A DNA stretch of 64,000 nt, from contig JAUJNJ010000019.1 of NCBI GenBank assembly GCA_030448225.1, forward strand, positions 22,615 through 86,614, given 5' to 3'. The notes below the pieces were generated by a model that was given only the letters and a program-made list of their open reading frames with translations, did not search any database and was not told where the DNA came from. Positions within the stretch are counted from its first letter, which is position 1, and the number at the start of each line of letters is the position of its first letter. This document shows positions 19,373 to 33,807 of the stretch, piece after piece. The stretch comes from Phycisphaerae bacterium (GTDB taxonomy: Bacteria > Planctomycetota > Phycisphaerae > Tepidisphaerales > Tepidisphaeraceae). The position numbers and the translations under genes were made by a program.

Positions 19373-20128
19373 ATGCTGCTCACCGTTCAAAACCTCGAGG
19401 TCTGCTACGGCGTCATCAGCGCGTTGCAGGACGTGTCGGTCGAGATCGACCGCGGCGAGATCGTCACGCTCATCGGCGCCAACGGGGCCGGCAAGACGAC
19501 GCTCCTCCGCGCGATTAGCGGCCTGCTGAAGCCGGCGCGGGGAGAGATTCACTGGTCGGCGCAGCGCGCCACGCGGGACGGCGGCGTCCTGCAACACGAG
19601 ATCGACTGGCAGGCGATCACGGGCAGACGCCCCCACGAGATCGTCCGCCTCGGCATCTCCCACGTGCCCGAGGGCCGGCAGATCTTCGCGAACCTGTCGG
19701 TGCGGGAGAACCTGCTGCTCGGCGCGTACCAGCAGACGTCGAAGGACCAGGTGCGGCAGGACGTGGAGCGGTGCTACGGATTGTTCCCCGTGCTCGCCGA
19801 GCGGCGGGAGCAGCGGGCGGGGACGCTCAGCGGCGGCGAGCAGCAGATGCTGGCGATCGGGCGGGCACTGATGGCCCGGCCGACGCTGCTGCTGCTCGAC
19901 GAGCCGTCGCTCGGGCTGGCGCCGCTCGTCGTGCGCAAGATCTTCCAGATCATCCGCGAGATCAACGCGTCGGGCACGACGATCTTCCTCGTCGAGCAGA
20001 ACGCCCACATGGCCCTCGGCGTCGCCCACCGCGCCTACGTGCTGCAGACGGGGCGCGTCATCAAGAGCGACCGCGCGTCGAACCTCCTGGAAGACCCCGA
20101 CGTGCGCAAGGCGTACCTCGGGGGGTGA
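19373..20128 (+). CDS. livF: Branched-chain amino-acid ABC transporter ATPase LivF
   Basis: Intact 251-residue ATPase. Walker A GANGAGKTTLLRAISGL, signature LSGGEQQMLAIGRALMA, Walker B LLLLDEPSLGLAP, H-loop FLVEQNAHMAL. The segment HVPEGRQIFANLSVRENLLL is characteristic of LivF. An insert of about 20 residues after the first strands (GEIHWSAQRATRDGGVLQHE) is longer than in enteric LivF. ATG at 19373 lacks a clear Shine-Dalgarno. Last gene of the operon. Confidence 0.94.
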   Translation: MLLTVQNLEVCYGVISALQDVSVEIDRGEIVTLIGANGAGKTTLLRAISGLLKPARGEIHWSAQRATRDGGVLQHEIDWQAITGRRPHEIVRLGISHVPEGRQIFANLSVRENLLLGAYQQTSKDQVRQDVERCYGLFPVLAERREQRAGTLSGGEQQMLAIGRALMARPTLLLLDEPSLGLAPLVVRKIFQIIREINASGTTIFLVEQNAHMALGVAHRAYVLQTGRVIKSDRASNLLEDPDVRKAYLGG

Positions 20129-20772
20129 AAGAACCGGCGCCCGCACGCGACTATGCGCGCGTTATCGCGCCGGCGTGCCGGTCGCGAAGACGCAAGCTCG
20201 ATGGTGACGCGGAGGAGTCGCTCGCGTCTTCGCGACGCGCGAGCGTTCAATCCGCGCCGTCGTGCCAACGGGCGCCGGTCCACCCCGCGGGCGCGGTCGA
20301 CGGTGAAGACGGTTGAACGGCGATCGCCCCCCGCTGCTCCGTCGTGAGGCTCATCGCGGGCATGCCCGCCCGTCCGATCGTGCGGAACATGGGCTGGGCA
20401 GGGACCTGGGTGGCGGGACGCGATTGCTGCCGGGTGATCGTCGGGTTCATGGTGGGCCTCCAAGCGGTGTTAACCTTCTTTGTCGGCAATCGGGCGCGAG
20501 GAAAACCACTGAACCCGCGACGACGTCCGAAAAGAGCAGCGCCGGACACACTGGGAACCGCGACCCACTCCTTCGAGTTTGGCACCGGCGCGCGACAAGA
20601 ACGTGACCGCTAAAGTTGGACACGCCCCGCCGAGGCGGTGACGCACCGAAGGGACCGCAACAACGCGGAATCTAGTGCGGAGTCGCGAAATGCGCAAAGG
20701 CGCACGCGGGAAGATTGCTTCCGCTTGCCCCGCGTCGCCGCCGTAGACCTCTTGGTTCGGAACGCGGAACTT
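20129..20772. other. Intergenic region after the liv operon
   Basis: A 644-bp gap. An inverted repeat with perfect 13-bp arms (GTCGCGAAGACGC 20181-20193, GCGTCTTCGCGAC 20224-20236) may end the operon transcript. Two overlapping 90-110 codon frames around 20250-20610 show no known motif and are not called. Confidence 0.45.
20181..20236. repeat. Inverted repeat with 13-bp perfect arms
   Basis: GTCGCGAAGACGC and its exact complement enclose 30 bases. Position 52 bases after livF makes a terminator or RNA-stability role plausible. Confidence 0.5.
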
Positions 20773-21288
20773 ATGCAGGACTGGTCGAAGGTCATCGTCG
20801 CGGGCGTTGGGCCGATCATCGTGATCTCGGCCTGCGGGCTGCTGTGCCTCGCGTTCTACAACCGGCTGGCGGCCGTCGTGACGCGGCTGCGGGCGTTCCA
20901 TCGGGAGCGGCTGCACGAGCACGAGGCGCTGAAGCGCGCCCAGCGGGCCGACCCGCCGGACGACCTCGCCCTCGTGCGCAGCCAGGAGTTGCTCGGCATG
21001 CTCGACGTGCAGACGCGACACGTGACCGCCCGCGCGCGGCTCATCCGCAAGACGCTCGCCTGCCTCCTGCTCACGATCGCCAGCCTCGCGCTCTGCTCGC
21101 TGCTGCTGGGCCTCGGCGCGGTGTGGCCGCCGCTGAACTACGCGGCCGCCGGGCTTTTTGTGATCGGCCTCGTCCTGCTGATCGCCGGCGTCGGGTTCGC
21201 GCTGGCCGAACTCCGCCGGGCCCTCGACCCGATCGAACTAGAAAGCCGCTTCGTGCGCGACGTCGTGGAGCGGTACGAGCAGCTCTGA
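20773..21288 (+). CDS. DUF2721 family membrane protein
   Basis: Intact protein of 171 residues with DUF2721 layout: an N-terminal membrane helix (VIVAGVGPIIVISACGLLCL), the conserved FYNRLAAVVTRLRAFHRER stretch, a charged helix, then two close membrane helices (LLLTIASLALCSLLLGLG and LFVIGLVLLIAGVGFALAEL). The C-terminal ESRFVRDVVERYEQL tail is cytoplasmic by the positive-inside rule. ATG at 20773 is chosen because it begins the first helix; in-frame sequence upstream is not conserved in type. Function unknown in the family. Confidence 0.8.
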   Translation: MQDWSKVIVAGVGPIIVISACGLLCLAFYNRLAAVVTRLRAFHRERLHEHEALKRAQRADPPDDLALVRSQELLGMLDVQTRHVTARARLIRKTLACLLLTIASLALCSLLLGLGAVWPPLNYAAAGLFVIGLVLLIAGVGFALAELRRALDPIELESRFVRDVVERYEQL

Positions 21289-21453
21289 CCGACTGCGGAA
21301 CACCGAACACTCGAAATCGAATGACCAATCTCGAAGTATAGAGGCCACCGATTCGCGGTTCGATGGCATCTACTACTGTCGGTCTTCTTCGTCCGCTGCT
21401 GAATGTGCAGTGCTGAAGGTTCGACGTTTTCGTTCCTGACGCCCGCCCCCGCC

Positions 21454-24400
21454 CTACGCCGCCTTCTTCTTCAGCATCTCCTGCTTCGGCTGTTTCGCGC
21501 CGGGGCGCTGGGCGGGCATCGGCACGACCTCGACCTCGCCGATCCGCTCGAGCTGCTTCTTCACCGCCTCGGCGGGCGCGACGACGACGATCGCCATCTC
21601 GCCGTCCTTCACGTACTCGTTCATCACCTCGCGCACCTGCGCCGTCGTCACCTGCGCGATGCGCCGGGGGTACTCGTCGTAGTAGTCGATCGGGTAGTCG
21701 TTCAGGATCGCGTCGACCCGGTAGCCGGCCTGCTGGCCGATCGTCTGCATGCCCATGACCATGCTGCCGGCGACGCGCATCTGCGCCTCGGACAACTCCT
21801 CGGGCGTGACGTCCTCGCGCCGCATGTCGCCGAACACCTTCCACATCGCCTCGACCGCGTCGGCGGTGCTCTCGACGGCGGTGTCGGTGGCGGCGACGAA
21901 CGCGCGGCCTGGCGGCCCGGCTGGAACACCCCCTGCACGCCGTAGGCGAGGCCCTTCTCCGCCCGCACGTACCGCCCGAGGCGCGAGTCGATGCCGCTCG
22001 TGAGGATCTGGCTGGCGACCGAGCCGGGGAACTTGTTCTCCGAGCGGATGTCGAACGCGCGGACGCCCATGCGCACCGTCGCCTGTTTCCCGCCCGGCCG
22101 GTCGACCACGAGGATCCGCCGCTTCGCCGGCGCCGGCGGCAAGCGCGTAGTCGGGCGGCGGGAGGAGCATCTTGTCGGTCTTCCACCCCTCCAGCAGCTT
22201 CGACGCCAATTCCTGCCCCCGTGCCTCGGTGACGTCGCCGCTGAGGATCAGGATCGCGTCCTCCGGGCGGAACGCCCCGCGGTAGAACGCCTTCACGTCG
22301 TCGAGCGTGATGGCCGACACGCTCTCCGGCGTCGGCGTGCGGCCGAGCGGCGAGTCGCCGTAGAGCCGCGGCGGACAACTCGTTGCCCGCCACCGTGCGC
22401 GGGTCCTCGCGGCTGAGCCGCGAGCTGGTTGATCGCCTGCTCCTTGAGCTGCTTGAACTGTTCCGGCGGGAAGTCGGGCTGCATCAGGATCTGCCGGCTC
22501 CGCTCGATCGCGTGGGGCAGCTGGTCGCTCGTCGTCGAACCGGACAAGCGGGTGTAATCGCCGCCGTCGCTCACCTCGATCGTGATGCCGCGCTTCGAGG
22601 TCGGCGTTGATCTGCTCGAACGTCATCCCTGCGGCCCCGCGGCGGACCATGTCGCCGGTGAGCGAGGCGAGCCCCTCCTTGCCGGCCGGGTCGCTGTGCG
22701 AGCCGCGCGCATCGTGAGGCTGAAGTTCACAAGCGGCAGCGCGGGTCGGGCATGACGATCACCTGCGCGCGCCGGCCTTGGACTCCGTGCCCTTCTCGAA
22801 CTCCGCGGCCCCCTTGGCCGTGCCCATCGACGGCGCCTTCGGCCAGTCGGCGGGGAACTTCACGTCGCGCGTCTCGACCGGGCGCGCCGCGACCGGCGCG
22901 TCGTTGGCGATCGCGGCAGCCGCGGCGCGCCGGCGGCGCGATCGGCGGCCGCGGCGCGCGGCGCGCCTTGGCTCCCGCGTCGGTCGCGGCGGCCGCGCCT
23001 TGGGGGGTTTCGGCGCCGGTTGGGTCGGGCATGACGTGGAGCGTCGGCGCCCGGGCCGGCTGGAGGTACTTCTTCGCCACCGCCTGCACGTCGGCCGCCG
23101 TGACGGCGTCGAACTTCGCCGCCATCTCGTTGACGCGCTTGGCGTCGTGGCCGAACAGCGCCTCCTCGCCAAGCTGCCCGGCGAGGTCTTCGGCGGTCTT
23201 GCGGCCGTTGATCAGCGTGACGCGGGCCTGCGTCTTGGCCATCGCCAGCTCGTCGTCGCTCACGCCGGATTCGGCCACCTTCGCGATCGCGTCGACGAGG
23301 AACTGCTCGATCGCCTTGGGGTCGCGCCCCTGCATCGCGGTCGCGCTGGCGGTGAAGACGCCGGCGTCCTCGAGCTGCATCGGTCCGGCGCTGACCTGAA
23401 CGGCGAGCGGGCTGGGGCCGTAGACTAGCTCGCGGTCCCGCCGGGCCGATCGCCCGCCGCTGAGGATCGTGCCGAGCAGCGTGAGCGCGTAGTGATCGTC
23501 ACTGCGATAATCGGGCAGCTTGTAGCCGATCATCACGGCCGGCAGTGGCACGCGGTCGGGCGTCTCCACCCGCCGGGGCTCGGCCTGCTCGGGCTCCTTG
23601 GGGATGTCGCGCTGCACCTTCGGGCCCGGCGGGATCCAGCCGAAGTAGCGCCGGACCATTTCCTTGGTCTTGGCGACGTCGATGTCGCCGGCGATGACGA
23701 GGATCGCGTTGTTCGGCAGGTAGTACGTGTTGAAGAAGTCCTGGAGTTCGGCGACCTCGGCGGCCTGGAGGTGCTCCATGACGCCGATCGGGGTCCAGCG
23801 GTAGCTGTGGGCGGTGAACGCGCTTTTCAGGAAGTTCTCGTAGAGCGTGCCGTACGGGCGGTTCTGGCGGATGCGCCACTCCTCGGCGACGACCTTGCGC
23901 TCGGTCTTGTAGATGTTCTCGTCGACCTTGAAGCTCGCCATGCGGTCGGCCTCGAGGTACAGGACCATGTCGAGGTGCTCCTTGGGGACCGTGTTGACGT
24001 AGACGGTCTGGTCGAAGCTCGTGAACGCGTTGGAGTTCCCGCCGACCGTGCCGACGAGGCGCATGTGCTGCTCGGGCTTCACGTGGGCCGAGCCGCGGAA
24101 CATCATGTGCTCGAACAGGTGGGCGAACCCCTGGCGGTCGGGGCGCTCGTCCTTGGAGCCGACGTGATAAATGACCCGCGCGTGCACGACCGGCGCCTGC
24201 CGCAGCGGCGCGTAGATCACGCGCAGCCCATTGTCCAGCGTCTCCTCCTCGAACTCGATCGGCTGCGGCGCGGGGGGCGTGGCGGTCGCGGCGGGTGCGG
24301 CGCCACCGGCGGGGGCGGCGGGTGCGGCCGGGGCGGCGGGCGAGGCCGGGGCGGCGGGTTGGGCTGCGTCGGCGACGTGGGCGGCCGGGGCGAGCAGCGC

Positions 24401-24457
24401 CAGCGCGATCAAGACGAGCAGCGCCGGGCGGGCGGGGCGAACGAGCGTGGGCTTCAT
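21454..24457 (-). CDS. Two-domain M16 zinc metallopeptidase, secreted (frameshifted in C half)
   Basis: A periplasmic insulinase-family peptidase of about 1000 residues. Signal peptide (PALLVLIALALLAPAAHV) and an Ala/Pro linker, then an active M16 half: inverted zinc motif HLFEH at residues 113-117, and YKTERKVVAEEWRIR carrying the distal glutamate. The second M16 half (GDMVRRGAAGMTFEQINADL, YGDSPLGRTPTPESVSAITL, AIVVVAPAEAVKKQLERI) lacks HxxEH and is the structural partner. The first 490 codons are clean; the linker and second half change frame at about 22960, 22775, 22720, 22595, 22430, 22370, 22140 and 21915. Fusion of both halves in one chain matches large bacterial M16 enzymes. Substrate unknown. 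Confidence 0.85.
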
Positions 24458-25215
24458 CCATGACTCCGGTTACAAGAATCGCCGCAGCGGGCGGCGTTGG
24501 GTTCGTTTTGCAAAAAGGCGCGGCGAACGGCGGACGGCTACAACCCGCCGGCGACCTCGCCACTCCAGATTAGACGACCGCCGACTCGGCATCCAACCCC
24601 GCCGGCGTTGGGTTCGTTTTGCACCCGGCGCGGTTGGCTTCGTTCTGCATCATCGCGACTTGGGTTCGTTTCACGCCGACGATGGCTCCGGTCGATTCCG
24701 GCCCGGTGGCTTCGTTTTGCATCCGACGACGATTGGCTTCATTCGCCACCGCCGTGTCGGGTTCGTTCTGCACCGGCGCCATTGGCTTCGTTTTGCACTG
24801 GCGGCGGCGGTGGCTTCCTTTCGTCGGGACGAATGTCGTTTCGTTTCACGACGGCCGCGGCCGTTACTGTCGATCCGGCGCACTGCCGTTGGGTTCGTTC
24901 TGCACCGGCGGCGCGCTGATGGTGCTGCGCTGGACGTGCTCACCGTGCATCCCCGCCTCCTCCGGTGACGGCTGCCGGCGCAGACCGACGCCGCGGAGAA
25001 TGGTATCCGGGCGGCTCGCGAATGTCGGCGGTTTAGTTCCGGGGCCGCGTAGATTTCGCCGCCGTCGATGAAACGCGTTCCGCCGTGCGGCCACTTCGTT
25101 CGGCGTACCGCGTCAGCCGGACGCGGGCTTGACGCCATCGGACGGGGCCAGCCCTTGCTGCCAACGGCCGGGACCGGTTCAATGCTTCGTCGGGGGGACT
25201 TCATCGGGAGGACTC
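24458..25215. other. Intergenic region with the 16-bp repeat array
   Basis: A 758-bp gap between the divergent M16 and cupin genes. More than half is the repeat array at 24497-24904. The rest (24905-25215) has no gene; the cupin ribosome-binding site is at its right end. Confidence 0.5.
24497..24904. repeat. Array of eleven 16-bp degenerate direct repeats
   Basis: The unit is TTGGSTTCGTTYTGCA. Copies begin at 24497, 24608, 24634, 24660, 24706, 24733, 24757, 24782, 24810, 24835 and 24889. Two are exact TTGGGTTCGTTTTGCA (24497, 24608); 24660, 24733, 24810 and 24835 are decayed at the 3' half. Steps are about 24-28 bases or roughly multiples (46, 54, 111), so the true period is near 26 with about 10 variable GC-rich bases between units. 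Read on the minus strand the units encode QNEPN, QNEAN, KTNPT or KRTQ depending on frame, but no consistent protein results. I recall short planctomycete hypothetical proteins with such peptides, which suggests a widespread DNA repeat. Confidence 0.8.
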
Positions 25216-25704
25216 ATGGATCACGAGAATCTCGAACCGCTTGCCCGGGCGCCGGGCGAGGGGCTGTCGATCAACTGCATCGGCGACAACCAGACGGTCA
25301 AGCTCACCGGCGAGCAGACCGGCGGGCGGTTCACGCTCGTCGAGGACGAGAACCCGCCGGGCACGGCCATCCCGCTCCACTACCACACGCGCGAGGACGA
25401 GAGCTTCTACGTCCTGGACGGCACGGTCGACTTCACGATCGGCGGCCGGCGCCTCCTCGCCCTGCCCGGCACCACGCTCTTCGCGCCGCGCGACGTGCCG
25501 CACGCGTGGACGGTGATCGGCGACCGCTCGGCGCGGATGCTCATCATGCTCACGCCCGGCGGCGCCGACCGCATGTTCGCCGAACTCGCCTCCCACTGCG
25601 GCGACCGCTGCGCCGGCGGCCCGATGCCGCCGCCCGAGGTGATCGCCGAAATCTGCGGCCGCTACGGGGTGTTCTTCGGTGCGCCGGCGGAGGCAGAGGG
25701 ATGA
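25216..25704 (+). CDS. Cupin-domain protein
   Basis: Intact 162-residue single-domain cupin. ATG at 25216 follows GGGAGGA, better than an in-frame start 87 bases earlier. Motif 1 is IPLHYHTREDESFYVLDG, with both histidines and the glutamate of the metal site; motif 2 is FAPRDVPHAWTVIGD with its histidine. The C-terminal 40 residues (GPMPPPEVIAEICGRYGVFF) match quercetin-2,3-dioxygenase-like or unknown-function cupins of similar size. Enzymatic role is unproven. Confidence 0.85.
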   Translation: MDHENLEPLARAPGEGLSINCIGDNQTVKLTGEQTGGRFTLVEDENPPGTAIPLHYHTREDESFYVLDGTVDFTIGGRRLLALPGTTLFAPRDVPHAWTVIGDRSARMLIMLTPGGADRMFAELASHCGDRCAGGPMPPPEVIAEICGRYGVFFGAPAEAEG

Positions 25705-25823
25705 ACGCCAAGACTCCAAGGTAAGAGGGAGGAGAATAGAATTGATTGATCGTTCGTTTATTTGTCGCCTCTATCCCAACTCTTCTCTTCCTACCTTGGC
25801 GTCTTGGCGTCTTGGCGTTCATC
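25704..25823. repeat. Inverted repeat of CCAAGACGCCAAGG type
   Basis: The left arm GAACGCCAAGACTCCAAGGT overlaps the cupin stop codon; the right arm CTACCTTGGCGTCTTGGCGT, CTTGGCGTTC ends near 25820. The right arm has one extra CTTGGCGT unit. The enclosed stretch is AT-rich for this genome. It may act as the cupin terminator. Confidence 0.6.
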
Positions 25824-25861
25824 CCCTCCCCGCGTTGAACTTCACCGAGCATTCCCGATAA

Positions 25862-26851
<990 letters not shown>

Positions 26852-27118
26852 GCCGCGGTCGTCACGCCGACGAGAAAGCACCATAGACGAGGACAGAGGA
26901 GCGAAAGCAACATCAACCCGAGCGCGGCGGCGTGGACGCCGCCGCCGTCGGTCGGGGCCGTGCGTCCGCCTCCGTCCTCGTCTCGCTTTCGTAGAGAACC
27001 TCGGCTCGCGTGGAAACTGCGTGCGGAAGCTCGGATTCTTCCGGTGAAGACCGGCGGGCCCCCGCCCGAGGCTCTCAAGAGACGCCGCGGTTCCGGAGCG
27101 GATCATCATCACGTAGCG

Positions 27119-27220
27119 TGTCATTCCGAGGGCAGCGGTAGCGACCTGAGGGATCTCCGGAGGAGTGACGCGCCCCCCTCCTGCCCGAGATCCTTCGTCG
27201 CCGTCGTTCCTGGGGATGAA
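27119..27220. repeat. Family A palindromic repeat, copy 4
   Basis: A longer variant: GTCATTCCGAGGGCAGCGGT, then GACCTGAGGGATCTCCGG, mirrored by CCCGAGATCCTTCGTCGCCG and TCCTGGGGATGA. Confidence 0.55.
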
Positions 27221-27360
27221 GGGTCCGCTCTTTAGACGCTACACCCAAGGTGATCCGCTCAAGGCAGCGCGCTCCCGTCACTTTCAATGATGTCGTTCAC
27301 GCGCCGTTCCATCGTCGTATCCCTTCGTTTTTACCCCCGGGCGGTCTGTCGCTCGCGCAT

Positions 27361-27397
27361 GAAAAGGGCCACGCCGGTCTCGCACCGGCGTGGCCCT
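27361..27397 (-). terminator. Rho-independent terminator of the FG-GAP gene
   Basis: Perfect 14-bp arms AGGGCCACGCCGGT (27365-27378) and ACCGGCGTGGCCCT (27384-27397) with a 5-base loop, followed on the minus strand by TTTTC. It starts 29 bases beyond the stop codon. Confidence 0.85.
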
Positions 27398-27425
27398 GAG
27401 TCAGTGATGAGCTTTCGGTCGCGAG

Positions 27426-30826
<3,401 letters not shown>

Positions 30827-31482
30827 AACGGGTGTCTCCTCGGTTCGCTCCGCCTGGTGCCCGGCCACGTGTGGCGCGCGGCCCGGCCAACCCTCCTTCC
30901 AGCAGGCCCAACGGCGGGCTCTGCCACGGACGGGGTCTCTCGTACGCGCGGAAAACGGTCGCGGCCGCTTCAGCGGAAACGGTCGCGGTCACGCACCGCG
31001 TTGCCTGCTCCGTCCGCAACTTCCAAACCTCATGGCGTTAAATTGCGGATAAACCCCACGACGTGCCGCCCGATCGCCTGACCGCTCCTGTGGATTTGCC
31101 GCTTCACCCCCACGCGCGGCTGGCAGGAGCGCCCGCTGCACCCATGGATTGGGTCGGAGCGGTGAGAAAAATCACATTGCATGCCGACGCACGGGCCGCG
31201 TCGCCCGTCAGGCATCACGGGCGAACGGCGACAGGTCGACGCGTCGTCTGCCGCGGGAACGGCTGACTGGGCCGCTGCGCGGCGTTGGTGCCGGCGATTA
31301 TCGGACCGGTCGCGGGCGCCGACTCCGGTTTGATCGAATTCATCGCATTCATTAAGGTAACGCCGCCCGTCGACCCGCCAACGCGGGGGCGGCGGGCACG
31401 CATTCCACAACGCGCGCGTCGGCGCGGCGGGTGCGGCGCGCGGACGACGGGGGTGGCTGACGGGCACAGGCGGGAGTGGCGT
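30827..31482. other. Divergent intergenic region
   Basis: A 656-bp gap between the divergent FG-GAP and propeller genes. A pair of near-identical GCGGAAAACGGTCGCGG / GCGGAAACGGTCGCGG direct repeats lies at 30947-30988. No gene with motifs is seen on either strand. Confidence 0.4.
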
Positions 31483-33221
31483 ATGAGCGAAGTCGTCGGG
31501 CAGGACGGGGCTTGGGCACGGGGGACCCCCGCCGTCGCCGGCGCCGGGCCCGGCGTCCGCCGGTGTGCCGCCGCCGCCGCCGCCGCGGGCCAGTCGGGAT
31601 CGTCGGAGCGCCGTCCTGCTGGCCGCGCTTGCCGCGCCGCTGCCGGGGTAGTGCGGGGCCGGTCGTGCTGAAGCCCGAGGAGCGCAAGCCGATCGACCGG
31701 TCGATGGTCGAGTACCCGACCGGCTACGAGTTGCAGCCGTTCTTCCGCAAGCTGACGGGGGCGGCCGCGATCGCGTTCGACGACGCCGGCGGGTCGATCA
31801 TCATCGCCGAGGGGGGCGAGGGCGACGAACTGCGGATCTACGGCTTCCACCTCAACGACGGCAGCCGGTTCGACATCTACCCGCGCGAGAAGCGCCTGCC
31901 CGGCCCGCTGGCGTTCTTCAACCGCTCGAAGCGGCCGATGTACGGCCCGGTCGGCGGGCTGGCGGTCCACAACGGCCGGATCTACGTCTCGCACCGCGAC
32001 GCCGACCGGATGGGCCGGATCACCGCCCTGAAGCAGGACGGCACGCCGACCACGATCGTCGCCGGGCTGCCGGCGCGCGGCGACTACGGCGTGACCGACC
32101 TCGCGATCAACCGCCAGGGCCGGCTGTTCTTCGGCGTGGGCGCGGCGACCAACAGCGGCGTGGTCGGGCTGGACAACTGGTCCGTCGGGTGGGTGCGCCG
32201 CTTCCCGACCGTCGCCGACGTGCCGCACGTCAACCTCAAGCTCTGGGGCCTGAAGTTCAACACGCCCAACCCCCGCGCCGGCCTGTTCGGCGGCGCGGAC
32301 ATCGCCGTGACCGGGCCGTTCCAGCCGTTCGAGGTCAACAACCTGATCCGCGTCCCCCGCGCCCGCGACGGGCGGCCCAACGCCGCGATCTACTCCGTGC
32401 CGGCCGAGGGGGGCAGCAGCGCGGACCTCGCCGTCGAGTGCTTCGGCGTGCGCCTGCCCCGCGGGCTGGCGTTCAACCGGTTCGGCCGGCTCTTCATGAC
32501 GAACAACGGCATGGAGCTCCGCGGCACCCGCCCGGTGAAGGACGACCCGGACGTCCTGCTCCGCTTCGTCAGCGGTACGTGGTACGGCTGGCCCGACTAC
32601 AGCGCCGACCTTCGCCCGATCAGCGACGCCCGCTTTCAGCCCCCGCTGGAACTGTTCCTGCCCAAGGGGTACCCCGAGCACTCGTTCCTCGTGAACCACG
32701 AGGAGAGCGGCCTGCTCCGGCCCGACCGCGACCTGCTGCTGCAGGCGGCGTTCCCGTCGCAGTCGGGCGCGGCGAAGATGGCGTTCGTCCCCACCGAGCC
32801 GGCCGGGCCGTTCGCCGACGACTTCGGCGGCAGCGCCATCGTCGCGCTGTCCGGCGACCGCGCGCCGTTCGCGACGAGCGGCCGCAAGCTCATCGGGCCG
32901 GTCGGGTACAAGCTGATGCGCGTCGACTTCGACACGGCCACGCCCCGGGTCAGCGAGTTCGTCCGCAACGTGGCCGGCGTGCCGGCGCACATGATGGACA
33001 AGGACTTCGACGGCGCGGTCGACGCGCTCGAGCGGCCGGTCGACGTGAAGTTCGGCCCCGACGGCGCGCTGTACATCCTGGACATGGGCCGCATGCGGGT
33101 GAAGAACGGCAAGGAGGTCTTCGCGCCGCGCACCGGGCAGGTCTTCCGCCTCGTGCCGGCCCCGCCGTCGGCCGCCGCGTCGCAGCCGCAGGACCCGCCG
33201 CCGCCGCCGCCGGAGGAGTGA
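31483..33221 (+). CDS. Sorbosone/PQQ-glucose dehydrogenase-like beta-propeller protein
   Basis: An extracytoplasmic propeller of about 575 residues. From 31650 on the frame is unbroken: LKPEERKPIDRSMVEYPTGY, ELQPFFRKLTGAAAIAFDDA, YGPVGGLAVHNGRIYVSHRD, GDYGVTDLAINRQGRLFFGV, LPRGLAFNRFGRLFMTNNGM, YGWPDYSADL, VDVKFGPDGALYILDMGRMR. These are repeated NHL/sorbosone-dehydrogenase blades. The start is uncertain: ATG 31483 with GGGAG upstream opens a different frame, and a leader-like hydrophobic stretch (SAVLLAALAAPLPG, then C) lies in a third frame near 31610, so one or two indels likely damage the signal peptide. The tail is Pro/Glu rich. No haem motif. Confidence 0.8.
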
Positions 33222-33321
33222 GCCGCGCGCCCCGCGCGACGGCGTTCGGCCCTCGCGCCGTCCGCCCGCGCCGGCCGCGGCGGTTTCCTGACCACCCCCA
33301 CCGTCCGCCGGTACCGCACCC

Positions 33322-33807
33322 GTGGAATTCGAAGCGACCGAACGTCGATACACGCGAATCCTGCTGACCTGGGCGCTGATCACGCTCGGCGTCGGGGCGG
33401 GTCTGGCGTGGGCGGCGTGGGTCCACGAGCGGTTCGCGGTCATCCGGCTCAACGCGTTCATGTCCGCCCTGGCGATGCAGTTCCTGATCTGGGGCGGCAT
33501 CGACCTGGCGTTCGTGCTCGTCGGCACCTGGACCGCCGCCCGCCGCCGCCGCCACCCGCTCTACCCGACCGCCGAGCGCCTCCGCCGCGCCCGGCTGATC
33601 CGCTTCGTCGAGATCAACGTCTCGCTCGACGCGTTCTACATCCTCGTCGGCTGCTGCCTGCTCGTCGGCTGCCTGCTCGCCCCCGACGGCGACCCCCGCG
33701 CCACGATCGCCGGCCACGGCGCCGGCGTCGTCTTCCAGGCGCTGTTCCTCCTCGTGTTCGACTGGTTCCTCGTCAAGCGCCTCGACGAACACCGCAGCGC
33801 GCCCTGA
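33322..33807 (+). CDS. Four-helix membrane protein of unknown function
   Basis: Intact, 161 residues, GTG start. Helices at about residues 13-33 (ILLTWALITLGVGAGLAWAA), 46-68 (SALAMQFLIWGGIDLAFVLV), 100-125 (NVSLDAFYILVGCCLLVGCL) and 133-152 (HGAGVVFQALFLLVFDWFLV). The cytoplasmic loop RRRRHPLYPTAERLRRAR is strongly basic. I do not recognise the family name; similar DUF proteins occur in Bacteroidota and planctomycetes. It lies 100 bases after the propeller gene and may be co-transcribed. Confidence 0.75.
   Translation: MEFEATERRYTRILLTWALITLGVGAGLAWAAWVHERFAVIRLNAFMSALAMQFLIWGGIDLAFVLVGTWTAARRRRHPLYPTAERLRRARLIRFVEINVSLDAFYILVGCCLLVGCLLAPDGDPRATIAGHGAGVVFQALFLLVFDWFLVKRLDEHRSAP

Larger units (their letters stand above)
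26852..27425. other. Intergenic region between mdh and the FG-GAP gene
   Basis: A 574-bp gap between convergent genes. It carries a family A repeat at 27119-27220 and the FG-GAP terminator at 27361-27397. No gene seen. Confidence 0.45.

Noticed and set aside
20250..20613. Genes in the gap after livF
   Set aside because: Overlapping frames on both strands have no motif, signal or ribosome-binding site, and the product composition matches random GC-rich DNA.
24570..24782. Minus-strand 70-codon gene with NEPN/KRTQ peptides
   Set aside because: It is a translation of the DNA repeat array; units fall in different frames and there is no ribosome-binding site.
24497..24904. CRISPR array
   Set aside because: Repeats are 16 bp with about 10-bp spacers and vary in sequence; real arrays have near-identical repeats of 23-47 bp and longer spacers. 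No cas gene is present.
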